Position numbers and translations under genes: made by a program. A stretch of DNA of 64,000 nt from NCBI RefSeq assembly GCF_019059575.1, contig NW_024881626.1, forward strand, positions 744,001-808,000. Reading direction: 5' to 3'. Below, piece by piece: positions 34,189 to 46,077 of this stretch (position 1 is the first letter of the stretch; every line of letters begins with the position of its first letter). Source of the DNA: Amphibalanus amphitrite (Eukaryota; Arthropoda; Thecostraca; Balanomorpha; Balanidae). A model generated the notes under the pieces. That model did no database searches. It was not told the DNA's origin and saw nothing but the letters and a program-made list of their open reading frames with translations.

Positions 34189-34738
34189 ATAGCCGTTTTC
34201 ACGACGGGCTTTCCGGCGAGTGCACCTGATTTGACCAAATCTGCACCTAATCTCTTTTGCAGCAAATATCTTTATTTCATGAAATTATTTCAGTGTTTTA
34301 ATCGATGATGCTCTCTGATAATATGACAAAGCAGGCATATAAGCAGTAAGTGCAATTCTAGCTGATAGCTTCTAGAGACGTACTGAACCTGATTTGACCA
34401 ATTCTGCACCTGATCTGGTACAGATTACTGAACCTGATTTGACCAAATCTGCACCTGATCTGGTACAGATAACTGAACCTAATTTGACCAAATCTGCACC
34501 TGATCTGGTACAGATTAGGTGCAGATTTGGTCAAATCAGGTTCAGTACGTCTCTAAAAGCTATCAGCTAGAGTTGCACTTACTGCTTATATGCCTGCTTT
34601 GTCATATTATCAGGGAGCATCATCGATTAAAACACTGAAATAATTTCATGAAATAAAGATATTTGCTGCAAAAGAGATTAGGTGCAGATTTGGTCAAATC
34701 AGGTGCATTCGCCGGATAGCCCGTCGTGAAAACGGCTA
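34189..34738. mobile_element. GCCGTTTTCACGACGG element with palindromic core
   Basis: TA-flanked inverted ends as at 11911, but 550 bp long. The centre (about 34379-34552) holds tandem units of about 54 bp (actgaacctgatttgaccaaatctgcacctgatctggtacagat) and then their inverse, so the whole element is nearly one palindrome. Confidence 0.8.
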
Positions 34739-34739
34739 A

Positions 34740-35019
34740 TAACCATTTTCACGACGGCCATCTGGTACACATTTGGTGCACATCTGGTGCAGATCAGGCG
34801 CAGTTTGGTCAAATCAGGTTCAGTGTGTTCTTAGCAGCTATCAGCTAGGGTTGCACTTATTGCTTATGTGCCTGCTTTGTCATATTATCAGAGAGCATCA
34901 TCGATTAAAACACGGAAATAAATTCATGAAATAAAGGTATTTGTTTAAAAGAAAGAGATTAGGTGCATATTTGGTCAAATTAGGTGCACTCGCCGGATAG
35001 TCCGTCGTGAAAACGGCTA
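34740..35019. mobile_element. GCCGTTTTCACGACGG element, adjacent copy
   Basis: A 280-bp simple copy directly after the previous one; the left end is mutated (accattttcacgacgg) and the right end intact (ccgtcgtgaaaacggc-TA). Confidence 0.75.
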
Positions 35020-36239
35020 ATACGAGCAACTAAAAATAAATATGGTCACATGCACTCATCATGCCGTCAAGGGCAATGCAGTAGCGCTGACAAGGGCCTC
35101 AGCTACTAATACCGTATCGTATCCCTTAGTCCTAGTCACGAAATGCTTACATCCGTATAGCTGAATGCAGCGTACATCAGACGACGTGCTATCGCAAAGA
35201 TCTGCAAAGGTTCTTCACGCAAGTCATGCAACAACTGTTCAAAGTGCAATTAACTTGCATTGCAACACTTAGTTGGCTATAAAGTATTCACATACAGCGT
35301 TGTATGCTGCTGACCTCTCAGAAAATCATTCCCAATAGCAAATGGTGATAGCCAACAGCAGCAGATCTCTGCGTCGTCCAAAGGCTGTTTTTGGTAAGAC
35401 CTCAGTGATACGTCGCCGCATAAGAGCAGGTATGCTTAGCATGGTTGATACAATCTTTTACAGAAAATTGGAGAAAGAAGATTGGTTTTTGAAAACCAAG
35501 GAAGTAGTGAAACGTACACATGTATGTAGGTCGCTACGCTGGGAGAGCTTTCATGCTCCATGAGAGTTCATACATAAAAGCTGTATGACTGCTAAATCGG
35601 TGGAAGACCACAGCCGATGTTCAGGATTCATGATACGAAGCTCTTAGACATTCAGCATTTAGGCACGACTAATGGTTATGCATTAACCCGCGCCCCGTAG
35701 GGCTATCGGCGGACCCTACCACCCGTAGTTCGCCCCCCCCCCCCTAAGATCTCGGAAAGTTACCGGCCAATTTTCAAAATTTAAACGGTGTTCGACAGCC
35801 CCATCAGGGAACTACCATTTGACCCAATTTCAATGACCTAAGTCCAACCGATGACGTCACAGGTCAGGTCAAAGGTCGATTTATTTTACCGTTTACAGGC
35901 ATTTCAAGAAATGTGTTGTAAAATCGAGTGAAAGGCATGTTATTGAAAATCATCGATGGCGAATTGTTCATCATACACATATTTTGCTATTTGAGGTCAC
36001 TGATACCAGGTCAGGCTACAGAGGTCAGGTCACTGGGGGTCACAATATGAGTATCGTGTGATGCATGTTTTATGGCCCATTTTACATGACAAATGTGATT
36101 ATGTGAGTCCGGCGACCTTAGCTTTGGGGCCAGTTTAAGTTATGTTGTGATGAAGTTCAGGTCAAGGTCAGGTCAAATTAGGTCAAATTTCAAAGTTGAT
36201 ATTTTTTGGGTATCGATTCGATGCAGCTCGTCACGAGGA

Positions 36240-36606
36240 CACTCAGAAAATACTTTGAGAACATTTTTGAATAAAGACTCAATTGAGTGCTGAAACAAGC
36301 CTCAAATGTGTCTGATTAAAAAAAAAAAACGGTTTCAGTAAGGCTTCCTTTTAGGGCTCATGTACTTTTAGCCCGAATGCTGGATTCAAGTGAGACCGAA
36401 ATTGGGGATCGGGCTGAAAACTGGTTTCATAGTGAGACTAATTTTGAAGCTTGAGCACGAATGGGTACTCACTGAGATCTGTTTCTGCGATCAATGGCGT
36501 TGCTCAGAAAGCATTCTCAAAATGTGTGGTCTGTTTTGATTAATAGGCGACATTAGCTCGAAACCTGGTCTCTGAGACCGAAAATGGAGAAACTGTTTTC
36601 TCAGTG
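36240..36606. mobile_element. short insert with ends CACT(C/G)AGAAAA
   Basis: It sits exactly where other copies of the host element read 'gctcgtcacggggagttcaatggtgg' without a break. The ends cactcagaaaata and ttttctcagtg are imperfect inverted repeats. Superfamily and target duplication are unclear. Confidence 0.5.
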
Positions 36607-36883
36607 GAGTGTAATGGTGGCCTTTTTAGCGCTAGGTGGTCTAGAAATGCTAAAAATAAAGTTCGAAAATTTGACGTCATCAATTTTGAGCAGTTTTTTT
36701 TCGCCATACCTTGGCCCAAAAAAAGGTGTCGATCTCAAATTTCGTGTGTAGATAGACGATGGTAGGGACTATCATGTACATCCCGTGTTTTTTTTTTAAA
36801 TTCAAAAAACGCTTTTTGATTCTTTTGGCTATTATATCTAAAAAAACAGCTTTTTGTTTTTTTTTGTCCAAAAACAAACATGT

Positions 36884-37776
36884 TTAACCCTATTAGTGGC
36901 AGGGGGGGTTGTTTTCATCCACCCCTCAGGTTTTTCGGGAATATCTCCGAAACCGCTGAAGCTACGATGCTGAAATTTTGATTTTTCTGACTTTTCCTAA
37001 AACTAAATTGGGCACATTCCCTGAAAATTTCAAGTTCATAAATTTCCCAGGGGCGGCTCCAGAGCACTGGGAATTGGGGGTCCTATTCGTGAAGCGAGTC
37101 ATTTGGGCGAAGATCACGATGCTGCACCAGTTTTACGAACAGTGAATGAAAGGTATCATGTGATAACATATACAAAGTTATTGTGCATCCTCTTTTGACA
37201 CGTTTTTGCTATAATAGGCGGATCCAGGCGTCCAAAAAGGGGGGTTATGTTTTACCTCCCAACATAGGTGTCCTGACACCGCCTATGCATGACCAACACA
37301 ATTGTAGTCGTTCTTTCATAAGAAAATTGTAACATAACAAGACCATTACCACTCTTTTTAGAAACAGTACCAACAAAAACCTTATTTACTATACTTTTTG
37401 TGTACCCCCAATCTCAATGACCTGTATCCGCCTATGATTTTTGAAAATCCATATTTTTAGGATCCATGTGAATTCCTGGTTCATTCTCTATCGATCGGCA
37501 AAAGTTGCGTTAAGATTGGTTCAGAAACCTGGCCGTGATAAACAGTCTAAAATGTATCTGCAATTTGCCCGTTTTTACCCCCCTCTACCCCCCCCCCCCC
37601 CTATTGACATTTTTTAATTTTTATTTTCTAGAAATGTAGATCACGTTGAGCGAAATCGAATGCCGTTTGAATTTTGAAAATCGGCCCGTTAGATCTCGAG
37701 ATATCAAGGGGGGTCGTAAACAGACCCCCCCCTCCCCTGCCACTAATAGCCAGGAGCCTGCCACTAATAGGGTTAA
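36884..37776. mobile_element. TTAA element, CCCTATTAGTGG type, nested
   Basis: 893 bp with perfect ends CCCTATTAGTGGCAGG, flanked by TTAA at 36884-36887 and 37773-37776, and inserted inside the preceding element. A G tract and the cgggaatatctccgaaaccgctgaag block follow the left end. A related truncated copy starts at 58142. Confidence 0.88.
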
Positions 37777-38344
37777 AATCCGAGATAGCAGTTTTATAGC
37801 CCAGTTAATTCAACACCTTTTATGTACTGAATATTTTTCTATATCTTCAAAGCTGTAGGGCTGACAGCTCTTCCAGGGAAACCTTTTTTTGGTCGAAAAT
37901 TGCAGAACATGATGTCATTCTGACGTCATTTGTGGCCAACACATCATAAGCTCTGATTTTTTTGTCGCAATGTGTAAAATTGTTGACCGGAGGGGTCCTG
38001 AAAGATTGGTGACGATATCTGCCGTCGTTCAGGAAATATCTACGGAAAAGGACAGGGGGCCGTTTCGCCCCCCCCCCCCCCCTACGGGGCGCGGGTTAAA
38101 ATATGTACCTAATGATCCGGGTGTATCAGCGATCTGGAATGGTTGGTACGCTTCAAGACAAGCAAGACCTGCATTCCCGAAAACCTTGAGGTTGTTTGAC
38201 GTCACCATGATGGCTACTTGTATAAGAATACCAAGGTTTTGAGCAGGGTAAAACAAACTTATAATTTTATGATGACCATTCTTTCGTTAACCAGAAAAGA
38301 GGTCGGACTAGCGATAGCTTTTTCCAGTTAAACCATTTTCACTT

Positions 38345-39027
38345 GGCATCGCGGCTGAGGGAAGAACTTAGTGGGAATGTATGAATGCGTCCTGTGCTGA
38401 GTATTGCCATTATCAACTAAATGGTTGTGAAATTCGAATAAAACATCACCACTACCAGCTGCAGTTATGGATAAGTACGATCTCGTGAAGGGAGATGAGG
38501 GTCAGGTAAAGCCAAGAAGGCAGAAGCATTAGGTGGGGTTAGAAAAAAACACATTTGAGATGGATAAGTAATCTTCAGCTCTCGGGAGGGGTTAGAAGGA
38601 TCCCATCATCTATCACGCCGGGTCAGAAGAGTTCCCTGCAGATGTTATGAATCTGCCCCTGAGAGAGGTGAGGAGCCCAAGAGACTGTCGTGTCTTTCAT
38701 GGGTATCTAATTTAAAGGGGTCAGGACTCGGGAGGCTCCAAGGTTCAATGTCTTTCAAGTCGGATCAGGACCATTTTGAGAGCGATCAAGAATCAGATGA
38801 GCCCCGTCAAAGTTCAGGACAATAATTCCTGAGAACAATCAACAGAAGCCATGTTTGGTGCGTTAGCTCTGAACAAGTGCCATTCGGTGCTTCTGTTGTC
38901 CTGCTGTGCTGAATCAATCCGTCACTAGTTGGCATCGTGGCTGTGGGAAGAAGTAGTGGTAATGTATGAATTCGTTCTGTGCTGGGTATTGCCATCAATC
39001 AAGTAAATGGCTGCGAAATTCGAAGAA
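38345..39027. repeat. pair of about 96-bp direct repeats
   Basis: 38345-38441 and 38931-39027 match closely (ggcatcg.ggctg.gggaagaa..tagtgg.aatgtatgaat.cgt.ctgtgctg.gtattgccat). The 490 bp between show no gene. Confidence 0.7.
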
Positions 39028-39079
39028 TTCGAAAAGAAATTCGGACCCATTCTTTAAAAAGCCATCTCGCTCATCGCAA

Positions 39080-39440
39080 CGAATCCCGACACTCACAGGT
39101 CAGAGGTCATACACCGGTGAGAGGTCAATGGGTGAAGAGGGGGGGGGGGGGTTATCGGAGGTCACCGCGCCAGAACCTGTTGGAGGTGACCGTGACGTGA
39201 CCTGTCGGGAGAGTAAGGTCATTGGACATGTCGGAGGCCGCCGTGTCGTGACCTGTCGGAGGTCAGCGCGTATTGTATTGTATTGTATTTACGATCATGG
39301 GCGATCCTCACATGGCGTGGCGATTACTCTTGACATGTCTGCTGGCGGTTGACGGCACGGGACCTGTTGGAGGTCACCGGGTGGTGACCTGTCACAGGTC
39401 ACCGTCTCGTGACCTGTCGGTCACCGGCCGCGCCGGTCGG
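39080..39440. repeat. degenerate 'gtgacctgtcggaggtcac' repeat
   Basis: Units of about 20 bp, gtgacctgt.ggaggtcaccg, are repeated irregularly. A (tattg)n stretch at 39270-39290 begins a non-repetitive insert up to about 39355. Confidence 0.65.
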
Positions 39441-40356
39441 AATGGCTGAAGGACGGCGTCCGGGCGTCGGACGCTGGCCGCCTGCCCCGGGAGCGGCGGC
39501 CGCGCTCTCTGTCAGCTATCGATCGGGGCGTGCCCGGTCAGCCGGCCGGCCCGACTGCGGGTCAGACCCGGCTGCCGGGACCGGCACTGAGGCCCTGCCG
39601 CCCCGCTAACACCCTGACTGGCCCTCGGCCCTAAGCGGGCGGCCGCGCGGCGGCGGCGCCGGGCCGCGCCGGCAGCAGCGCGCTTACCTGGCGCCGTCAG
39701 GCCGGTCGGTCCATGCGCCGGCGGCGGTGGCGGCGGCGACTGGGTGGCTCCGGGAACAGCAGCGCACACTGGCTCACACGACGGCACGTTCACGCGGCTC
39801 GTCTGAACATCACTGGCGCGCCGGCGGCCGCCGAGCCGACCCGCTTTTCGGCTCCATATTGGATTGGCAGCGCGCGAGTCTCGAGAGTGCGGCCGCGACC
39901 GTGCGTGACGTCACCGAGCCCGCGCCGGCCGCCGCGCCGGCCCGGTCGATGGCGACGCTCTGACAGAGGGCCCCGGACACGGCCGAGAGCCGGGCGGGCC
40001 GGCCTGCCGTCGGCCACACGGTCCACACTCGGCACCGGCACCCGACCACTGACCGCCGACCAGCACCCGCACTGCACCACAACTCACAGTCTGACCGTGC
40101 ACCTCAGTACAGTCAGCGGCAGCACCGGCCGCCAGCTCGGCCCGAGGCGCTCGTCGCCGCCGTCGTCGCTGTCGTCGCGGCTCTGTCAGAGACCGTACGT
40201 CCGGTCTGGCAGCGTCGGTGACGCACACAAGCAACGTCATACGTCGGCCCGAGAAGCTCGGTGCGTCGACGGTACCGGCGCGGCAGTCGACGAGCCGTCC
40301 AAGTCCGGGTGGGGCCGGGCAATCCGGGCCGCGCGCCCGGCCGGTCGCCGAAACAC

Positions 40357-40435
<79 letters not shown>

Positions 40436-40560
40436 AGAGAGAGAGAGCGACAGGTGTCCGGGCCGGAGCCGGACTGACTCACACCGCCGGCCGTACCCGG
40501 AACGAACGGTCCGGCCCGGCGTCCGGCTCCATTCATTTGACGCTGGTCGCTGACATTTGT
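39440..40560 (-). promoter_or_regulatory. CpG-rich block, candidate kinase promoter and first exon
   Basis: High GC with dense CpG, unlike the flanks. On the - strand a good donor-like site, CAG|GTAAGC, ends at 39688 and could close a non-coding first exon of the kinase gene. A GA tract (40360-40447) lies inside; GA runs at arthropod promoters are bound by GAGA factor. Long open frames here follow from GC content. This is inference; no coding evidence links it to the kinase. Confidence 0.35.
40360..40447. repeat. (GA)n microsatellite
   Basis: A GA run with a few GGGA interruptions near its end. Confidence 0.95.
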
Positions 40561-41361
40561 CGTGCAGCGGGCAACTGAGTGCCAAATCGTGTCATGAGAG
40601 CCCCATGCCGCGCTTGTAACAACACTAAAACACTCACACGATCTAGCACAATGAAACATTGTCAAAGTACACGGAAATATGCATGCTATTCTCGCCGACC
40701 ATAAGTCGCGTGACCGTCGCACGGGCTGCACTCCATTGCCAGGCTACGAGGTGCTGTAACTTCCTGACACTGCATTACCAGTTCTACAAATGTGGCTCGC
40801 TCAGGAAACGGGTAACGAGCTCAGACTCAAGTTGCTGCACGCCGGGAAGCGCTTTAAATAGAGGCGGATGCGTGCGGTCTAAAAATAAAGGCACAGGATT
40901 ACCTTTCTCATGCCAAACAAAACCCACCGGAGGTTAGACTCATGAAGGTGCATTGGTTCCAGGGACACGGATTAAAACAACCTCCTTTTAGTATCCTTAA
41001 CCCGGGACACTAAAAGATCGATCAGCATTATAAAGATGTGATCGATGAGCTCCTGGCAGGCCATCAAAATATGAGCATCATCCCCGTCTATCACAGCACA
41101 CGATTGTTTACGCGTTAGAGGGCCTTGGTTTACGCCTGGATTACGTTTTAATCTTTTATTGCATGAACGTTCCGAACGAGGGATCACACTGAAGGCTCCC
41201 TCCTAAAGGGATTTGAGCCCATATAGATGTTCGACCATATGCCTGCGGTATTGAAAAATCGGAGCAGCCTCATCCCAGATAAGATGTTGATTTGATTGTA
41301 ACACATCAAGGCGAGGGCATCGATCCCATAGTAAGAGACAGTGAGAAAACGCTTCCCCCCA
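40561..41361. other. anonymous spacer
   Basis: No gene, repeat or element end recognised. Confidence 0.4.
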
Positions 41362-43660
41362 TTAACCCGCGCCCTGGCGGGGTCTGTTTATAACGCAACC
41401 TGGTGGTTGAGGGGGTTATTTTTTACCCCCCTCGTATCTCCGAAACTACTGGACGGATCCGCAAAATTCAAACGGTGTTCGAAAGCTCTGTCAAATTTGT
41501 TGAAGGAACATCAATTTTATTGACCTCGGGGTCACCGATGACGTCACAGGTCAGGTCAAAGATAAAATATTTTACCGGTCATGGGTCTTCTAGGGAATGC
41601 GCTATAACATCGAGTAAAACGCATCTTATCGAAAATCAGCGATAGGGCGTCAGTTCCCTAGTATGTACATATGTTGCTGTTAGAGGTCACTGATAATACC
41701 AGGTCAGGTCACAGGTCAGGTCACCAAGGGTCGGCACATGAACCCAATTTTACTAGGACTGTGCGATGTATGTTTTATGGCCAATTTTTCATTTTCAATT
41801 CAACGGTGCTGGTTATAAGACCATCAGGGTCACTTCCTGCTGGAAGTCAGGTCAATGTCAGGTCAAAACAGGTCAAAATTCAAAGTTGATATTTTGCATA
41901 AAATGGGCAATAATTCGGTGCAACTCGTCATGGTTAGTCTAATGATGTTCTTTGTTTTGCGCTAGGTTGTCTAGAATGGCTAAAAATTGAGTTTGAAAAT
42001 TTGACGTCGTCATTTTGGAACAATTTTTTCTCTATAATTTGGCCAAAAAAGAGGTATCGATCTAAAATTTGGTATGTGAATATGTTACAGGAGTTTGAGA
42101 AATCCGTGAGTTTGCAAACTCACTAGGGAGTTTACAAATTCACTAGGGAGTTTGCAAACTCACTGACCGGTCAGGGAGTTGGAGAAATTCCAGAGCGATT
42201 GGGACGAATAAAATCAAGTGTGTAAGATGAGGTTGGCATGCGTGCCGTCCGTGATGTTAAAACAAAGGCGGCTAGTGGTACGGCTTATATAACTGTCGCA
42301 CGCTGACAAAAAGCTTACAGATCCTTAATTGTTTTACCGCGAAAAATGCTACTCGCGGCTATGTAAAGGGAAGGTTCGGAGCAGCGTGCTCCTCCGTTCC
42401 GTCGTTTCCATCCTCAGGAATCCGGATACTGAAATCCTTCTCCTCCACGCCGAAACCCCCACTCCGGGCTGGACAGGCACCCTTATCTCATGTGGGCTGC
42501 TCCCTTGGAGCGGCACCGCTGCTCCCGCGGGAGCGCACCCCGTAGCCGGGTGCAGAGAGTGCTTGGGGGGCTGGTCGGCCTGTCCATTCGGACGGGCTAA
42601 GCCCCGGCGGCTCTCTAGGGTCCGGTAGGGCCCAGACCAATGTCTCCCCCTAATTCCTATCATTCTTCCGGCTCTGAAATGGTCTTGTCAGACCGAAAGG
42701 GCCTAACCCAACAAAACAAAAACAAACAAGCAGCGTGCGCCAGTCGCAGCTGGGCTGGCTGCCAGCAGGGCCGGCTCTCGATGACTCGTCTATGTGGCGG
42801 AGTGGGAATGGGCGTGAATTGGTGCGTGTGCCTATACTTTAGCATAAGTGACCAACTGAGCTGTTTCTACTTTGATATATTGAGCCTGACTCTGGAATAG
42901 CCACACTTATGTGGAACGGATCTAATTGGGACGTGAACTAAATAAATGTATGACTAAAAAAGCGGCGGTACACGCTTGGATAGACCACTGAGCAGTTTAA
43001 TAATAAAAAAGGTATTCATGGTTTGCATATGATCTATAAGCTTTTTGTCAGCGTGCGAGGCCCTACAACTAGCCGCCTTTGTTTTAACATCACGGACGGC
43101 ACGCATGCCACCCACATGCTGCGCACTTGTTTTTATTTGGCCCAATCGCTCTGGAATTTCTCAAACTCCCTGACCGGTCAGTGAGTTTGCAAACTCCCTA
43201 GTGAATTTGTAAACTCCCTAGGGAGTTTGCAAACTCACGGATTTATCAAACTCCCTGTAACAAATAGAAGTCGATAGGGGCTATCACATATATTCCTTTT
43301 TTCGAAAAACGAAAACTTTTTGGAATTTTTGGCTATTATATTTTAAGAAAATAGGTGGGGTCAAAATTCAAAATTCCATAATTTCGAGATAGCAGTTTGG
43401 TAGCCCTGGTAATTCGACACCTTTTATGTCTTAAACGTTTTTCTGTATCTTCAAAACTATAGGCATGACAGCTCTTCTCGCAAACCTTTTTCGGAAACGG
43501 CAGAACATGACGTCATTCTGACGTCGAGACGCGTCGAATGAACTATTTGTTGACCCTGAAAGGTCATTTCGAAAATTTGACCTCAGGCCAAGGTCATGAC
43601 CTGACCGGAAAGGGCCATGTTGCATATTAATCGATCCGTAACGTCGAGCTGAACACATCT
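41362..43660. mobile_element. CCCGCGCC-type TTAA element, right end lost
   Basis: Starts TTAA-CCCGCGCCCTGGCGGGGTC at 41362. AGGTCA repeats (41545-41880) and the conserved centre follow. The centre is split by the element 42083-43262 and resumes at 43263. The copy fades after about 43660 without a TTAA end. Confidence 0.7.
42083..43262. mobile_element. long-inverted-repeat element with TGTTACA ends
   Basis: 1180 bp inserted in the preceding element. The ends are TGTTACAGGAGTTTGA and TCAAACTCCCTGTAACA, and AATA is duplicated on both sides (42079-42082, 43263-43266); the host reads through as gtgaatagaag when the insert is removed. The arms of about 230 bp pair (gtgagtttgcaaactc... and the cggacggcacgcatgcc region). 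The centre 42420-42900 is GC-rich with no recognised gene. Confidence 0.82.
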
Positions 43661-43860
43661 GACCTCAGTGTGACTCCTGAAGTGTGACATTGTTCTTCAC
43701 TGTAAAGCATAAATAAAAACTTATCATGCAAGGAAAACGCCTAAATTTAATCACACTTAGACCAGTTTGACATTAGATCAGTTTGAGGAAAATAATATTT
43801 CTCTTAATAGCTCAAATCCATGCATCCTAGCCCCATGACCCCAAGGTGGCCATTGCTACT

Positions 43861-44204
43861 AAGGTAAATAAAGGTCGATTCCGTTGCGCTGTTTGCTCGT
43901 GTGGCCGGCCGGCGATTCGCTCTCATGTAATGGATATTACGTTTCGGCGGTGCCGCGCGCGCCGTACGGCCCGACCCCGGAGCCGGGCCTAGGCAGCGCC
44001 GACCGCCGCGCGGCCGGGGCGCGGCTGCGGCCGAGAGGTTTTGTTTAACTTGTGATTTTCCGGGAGCGGCGATCCCTCCCGGGAGCTGTTACGTTCATGG
44101 CTCTGCCGCTCTGGTTTTGTATCATGTATGCTCATTATGTATACCGTATTGTACGTGCCCCAATAAATGTGTCCACGTTTTGAAGAAAAAAGGTAAATAA
44201 AGGT
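43861..44204 (+). mobile_element. retroposed sequence with 15-bp target duplication
   Basis: aaggtaaataaaggt occurs at 43861-43875 and 44190-44204. Between them lies a 314-bp GC-rich sequence that ends with AATAAA (44162) and, about 20 bp later, a run of A directly before the right repeat. Long direct repeats plus a poly(A) end are marks of LINE-driven retroposition, so this is a retrocopied RNA 3' part or an unclassified SINE. I do not recognise the source gene. Confidence 0.75.
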
Positions 44205-44404
44205 AGTGAGTGCATAAAGCAGCAGATAACAGCAGTGGTTCAGCCGGGAAGGCTGGTGGTCCGTGTTGCCCCACCCGGCCGTCCTACCCCACCTCTCCCT
44301 TAATTGCTTTATTCACTCGTTTTGAGTCTCGCACAGTAATAAGCCAGTTGTGTTTGTGTGTGCTTTTTTGTCTCAATCTCAGCTGCAAACCCCTGGGTCC
44401 ATTT

Positions 44405-44527
44405 TAAGTGTTTGGCCCAGCCCGTCCACAGACCATCAGTGCTTCATATTTGAGCGCCCAGCCCAGCCCGGCCCAGCCTAGCCCAGCCAAAAACCCATTG
44501 GGCTGACCCGGCCTATGACGAACACTG
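44405..44527. mobile_element. hAT-like element, one end only
   Basis: Ends cctatgacgaacactg and carries the same GCCCAGCCCGGCCC subterminal repeats as 6398-8670. No matching left end nearby. Confidence 0.6.
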
Positions 44528-44912
44528 GTGAGTGGTGACTGAGCACTAAACGCTACCTATAGCAGCCTGACACAGACGCCGCCCAACGGACTTACATGGG
44601 CTCCCTCTCCCAGGCGGGCCTGGGCGCCACCTAGCAGATTGACTCCGGCAGCCTCTGAGGGACCGATTTGGGCGCCCTCTCCACGGCTAGCCTGACGTGG
44701 ACGCCCTCTAGACACTGAGGTCCGGCCGAGACGCTTCAGGTCAATGCCGATAGGTAACTGAGGAAACTGAAGGTCACCAAAGCAAAGTTTTCCCGATTTC
44801 GACTTTTTTTTGCAAATTGTCGCATAACTTCTGGACTGTGAGCGTAAAACGTGACATAGCACATTTCGTGGTTTTTATGTAACTCTTTCGCTGACGCCGC
44901 ATTAGATCTGAC

Positions 44913-45522
44913 TTAACCCGACGGCTGCTGGGTCTCCGTGCCACCCGCCGGCCGCTGGGGGGGGGGGGGGCATATAGTTGCCCCCCTTTACTTCTGCGAC
45001 GATATAGTCGCAACGCGAAGAGATAGAGAAGCGAAACCCTGCACAGATCTTCCTGAATACCTAGCCGAGGTTATGTCCAAATTTGGTGTTAATCCCATTC
45101 GAAATGACGTCACAGTGACGTCATAAGTCAAATTATAATTTGCGACTCTTAGTTTCCTCATGATATATCCGACATATGAGACCGAATATAAAGGACCGAT
45201 TATTGGTCAGGAACTAGTTGAAGTGTACTTAGATGTTTTAGGATGACAGCAGGTGCTGTCTGGTTCATTTGCAGTTGAGTTTCATGCTCAGCGACATCAG
45301 AAACGGTCCGTATCGGAAAACGACAAAATTGTATGACGTCACTCTGACGTCATCTTAAGTGCTACAACCACCAATTTTTTTCAAACATTGCTCAGGTATT
45401 CATTTGAAGCTACGCCAAGTTTCACGTTGATAGCTCATCAGGTTTCGGAGATATTCCACAAAACGTAAAGGGAGGGGGCAGCTTTATGCCCCCCCCCCCC
45501 TCCCAGCGGCTCTTGGGTTTAG
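44913..45522. mobile_element. TTAA element, diverged
   Basis: Starts TTAA-CCCGACGGCTGCTGGG and ends cccagcggctcttgggtttaga, an imperfect inverse. G and C tracts lie inside both ends, with tgacgtcacagtgacgtca blocks between. Confidence 0.6.
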
Positions 45523-45737
45523 ACCAAGGGTTTGACATATGCACTATACCGGACACAAAAGTTGAATTGATACTTTTAAATTTTACAATGACATGTGATA
45601 ATTAACTCAAACAATATTGGTTTCATCATTGTGCTCTTTCTGTCTAAATAAAGTGCGATCGTAAAATTTAACCTTGAAACTAAGGGGTGTGTAAGGTGTC
45701 TCCTCGGACGAAGAACACCCTGCGTAGAATATTTTAC

Positions 45738-46077
45738 GCTGCGTTCGATGAAGCACAAAGTCGAACGACGAGGACGGTCTTTTTGTGCGTCACTCGCATA
45801 TTGTGCGTCAGTTTCGAGTAACGGCAATTTGCTCGGTTTCCATAGAAACGTAAGCAATTGCCAGTTCTCTTCAGCTACTGTAAAAAGCTGTTGTGCCGCT
45901 CTCAAATGCGCGCCACCATTGCCTCTTCTCCGAACGTAGTACGTTCAGATATTCTGCGCGGACGACGAACATTATACGTGACGTCACTTAGAATCTTCGT
46001 CATCCTTGCGACATCGAACGGAATTTAGGGCCCGGACGACATAGAAGCATTGTCGTCCGGGAGACATCGAACGCGGC
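45738..46077. mobile_element. possible element with GCGTTCGATG ends
   Basis: gctgcgttcgatg at about 45739 and catcgaacgcggcc at about 46063 are inverted, and a further pair (gacatcgaacggaattta) lies inside. No target duplication seen. Confidence 0.4.

Larger units (their letters stand above)
29174..35682 (-). other. probable 5' intron of the kinase
   Basis: No coding exon recognised. It contains C-rich and GA tracts, minisatellites and transposon copies listed separately. The assignment to the kinase rests on the acceptor-like site at 29174 and the donor-like site at 39688. Confidence 0.35.
35683..38098. mobile_element. CCCGCGCC-type TTAA element with two insertions
   Basis: The ends are TTAA-CCCGCGCCCCGTAGGG (35683) and ccctacggggcgcggg-TTAA (38095-38098), perfect over 16 bp. 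AGGTCA repeats lie at 35870-36185 (TCAAGGTCA at 36162). The conserved centre is interrupted by an insert at 36240-36606 and by a whole TTAA element at 36884-37776. Confidence 0.85.

Noticed and set aside
34376..34553. CRISPR-like spaced repeat
   Set aside because: The units are contiguous and then inverted, without spacers, inside a transposon of an animal genome.
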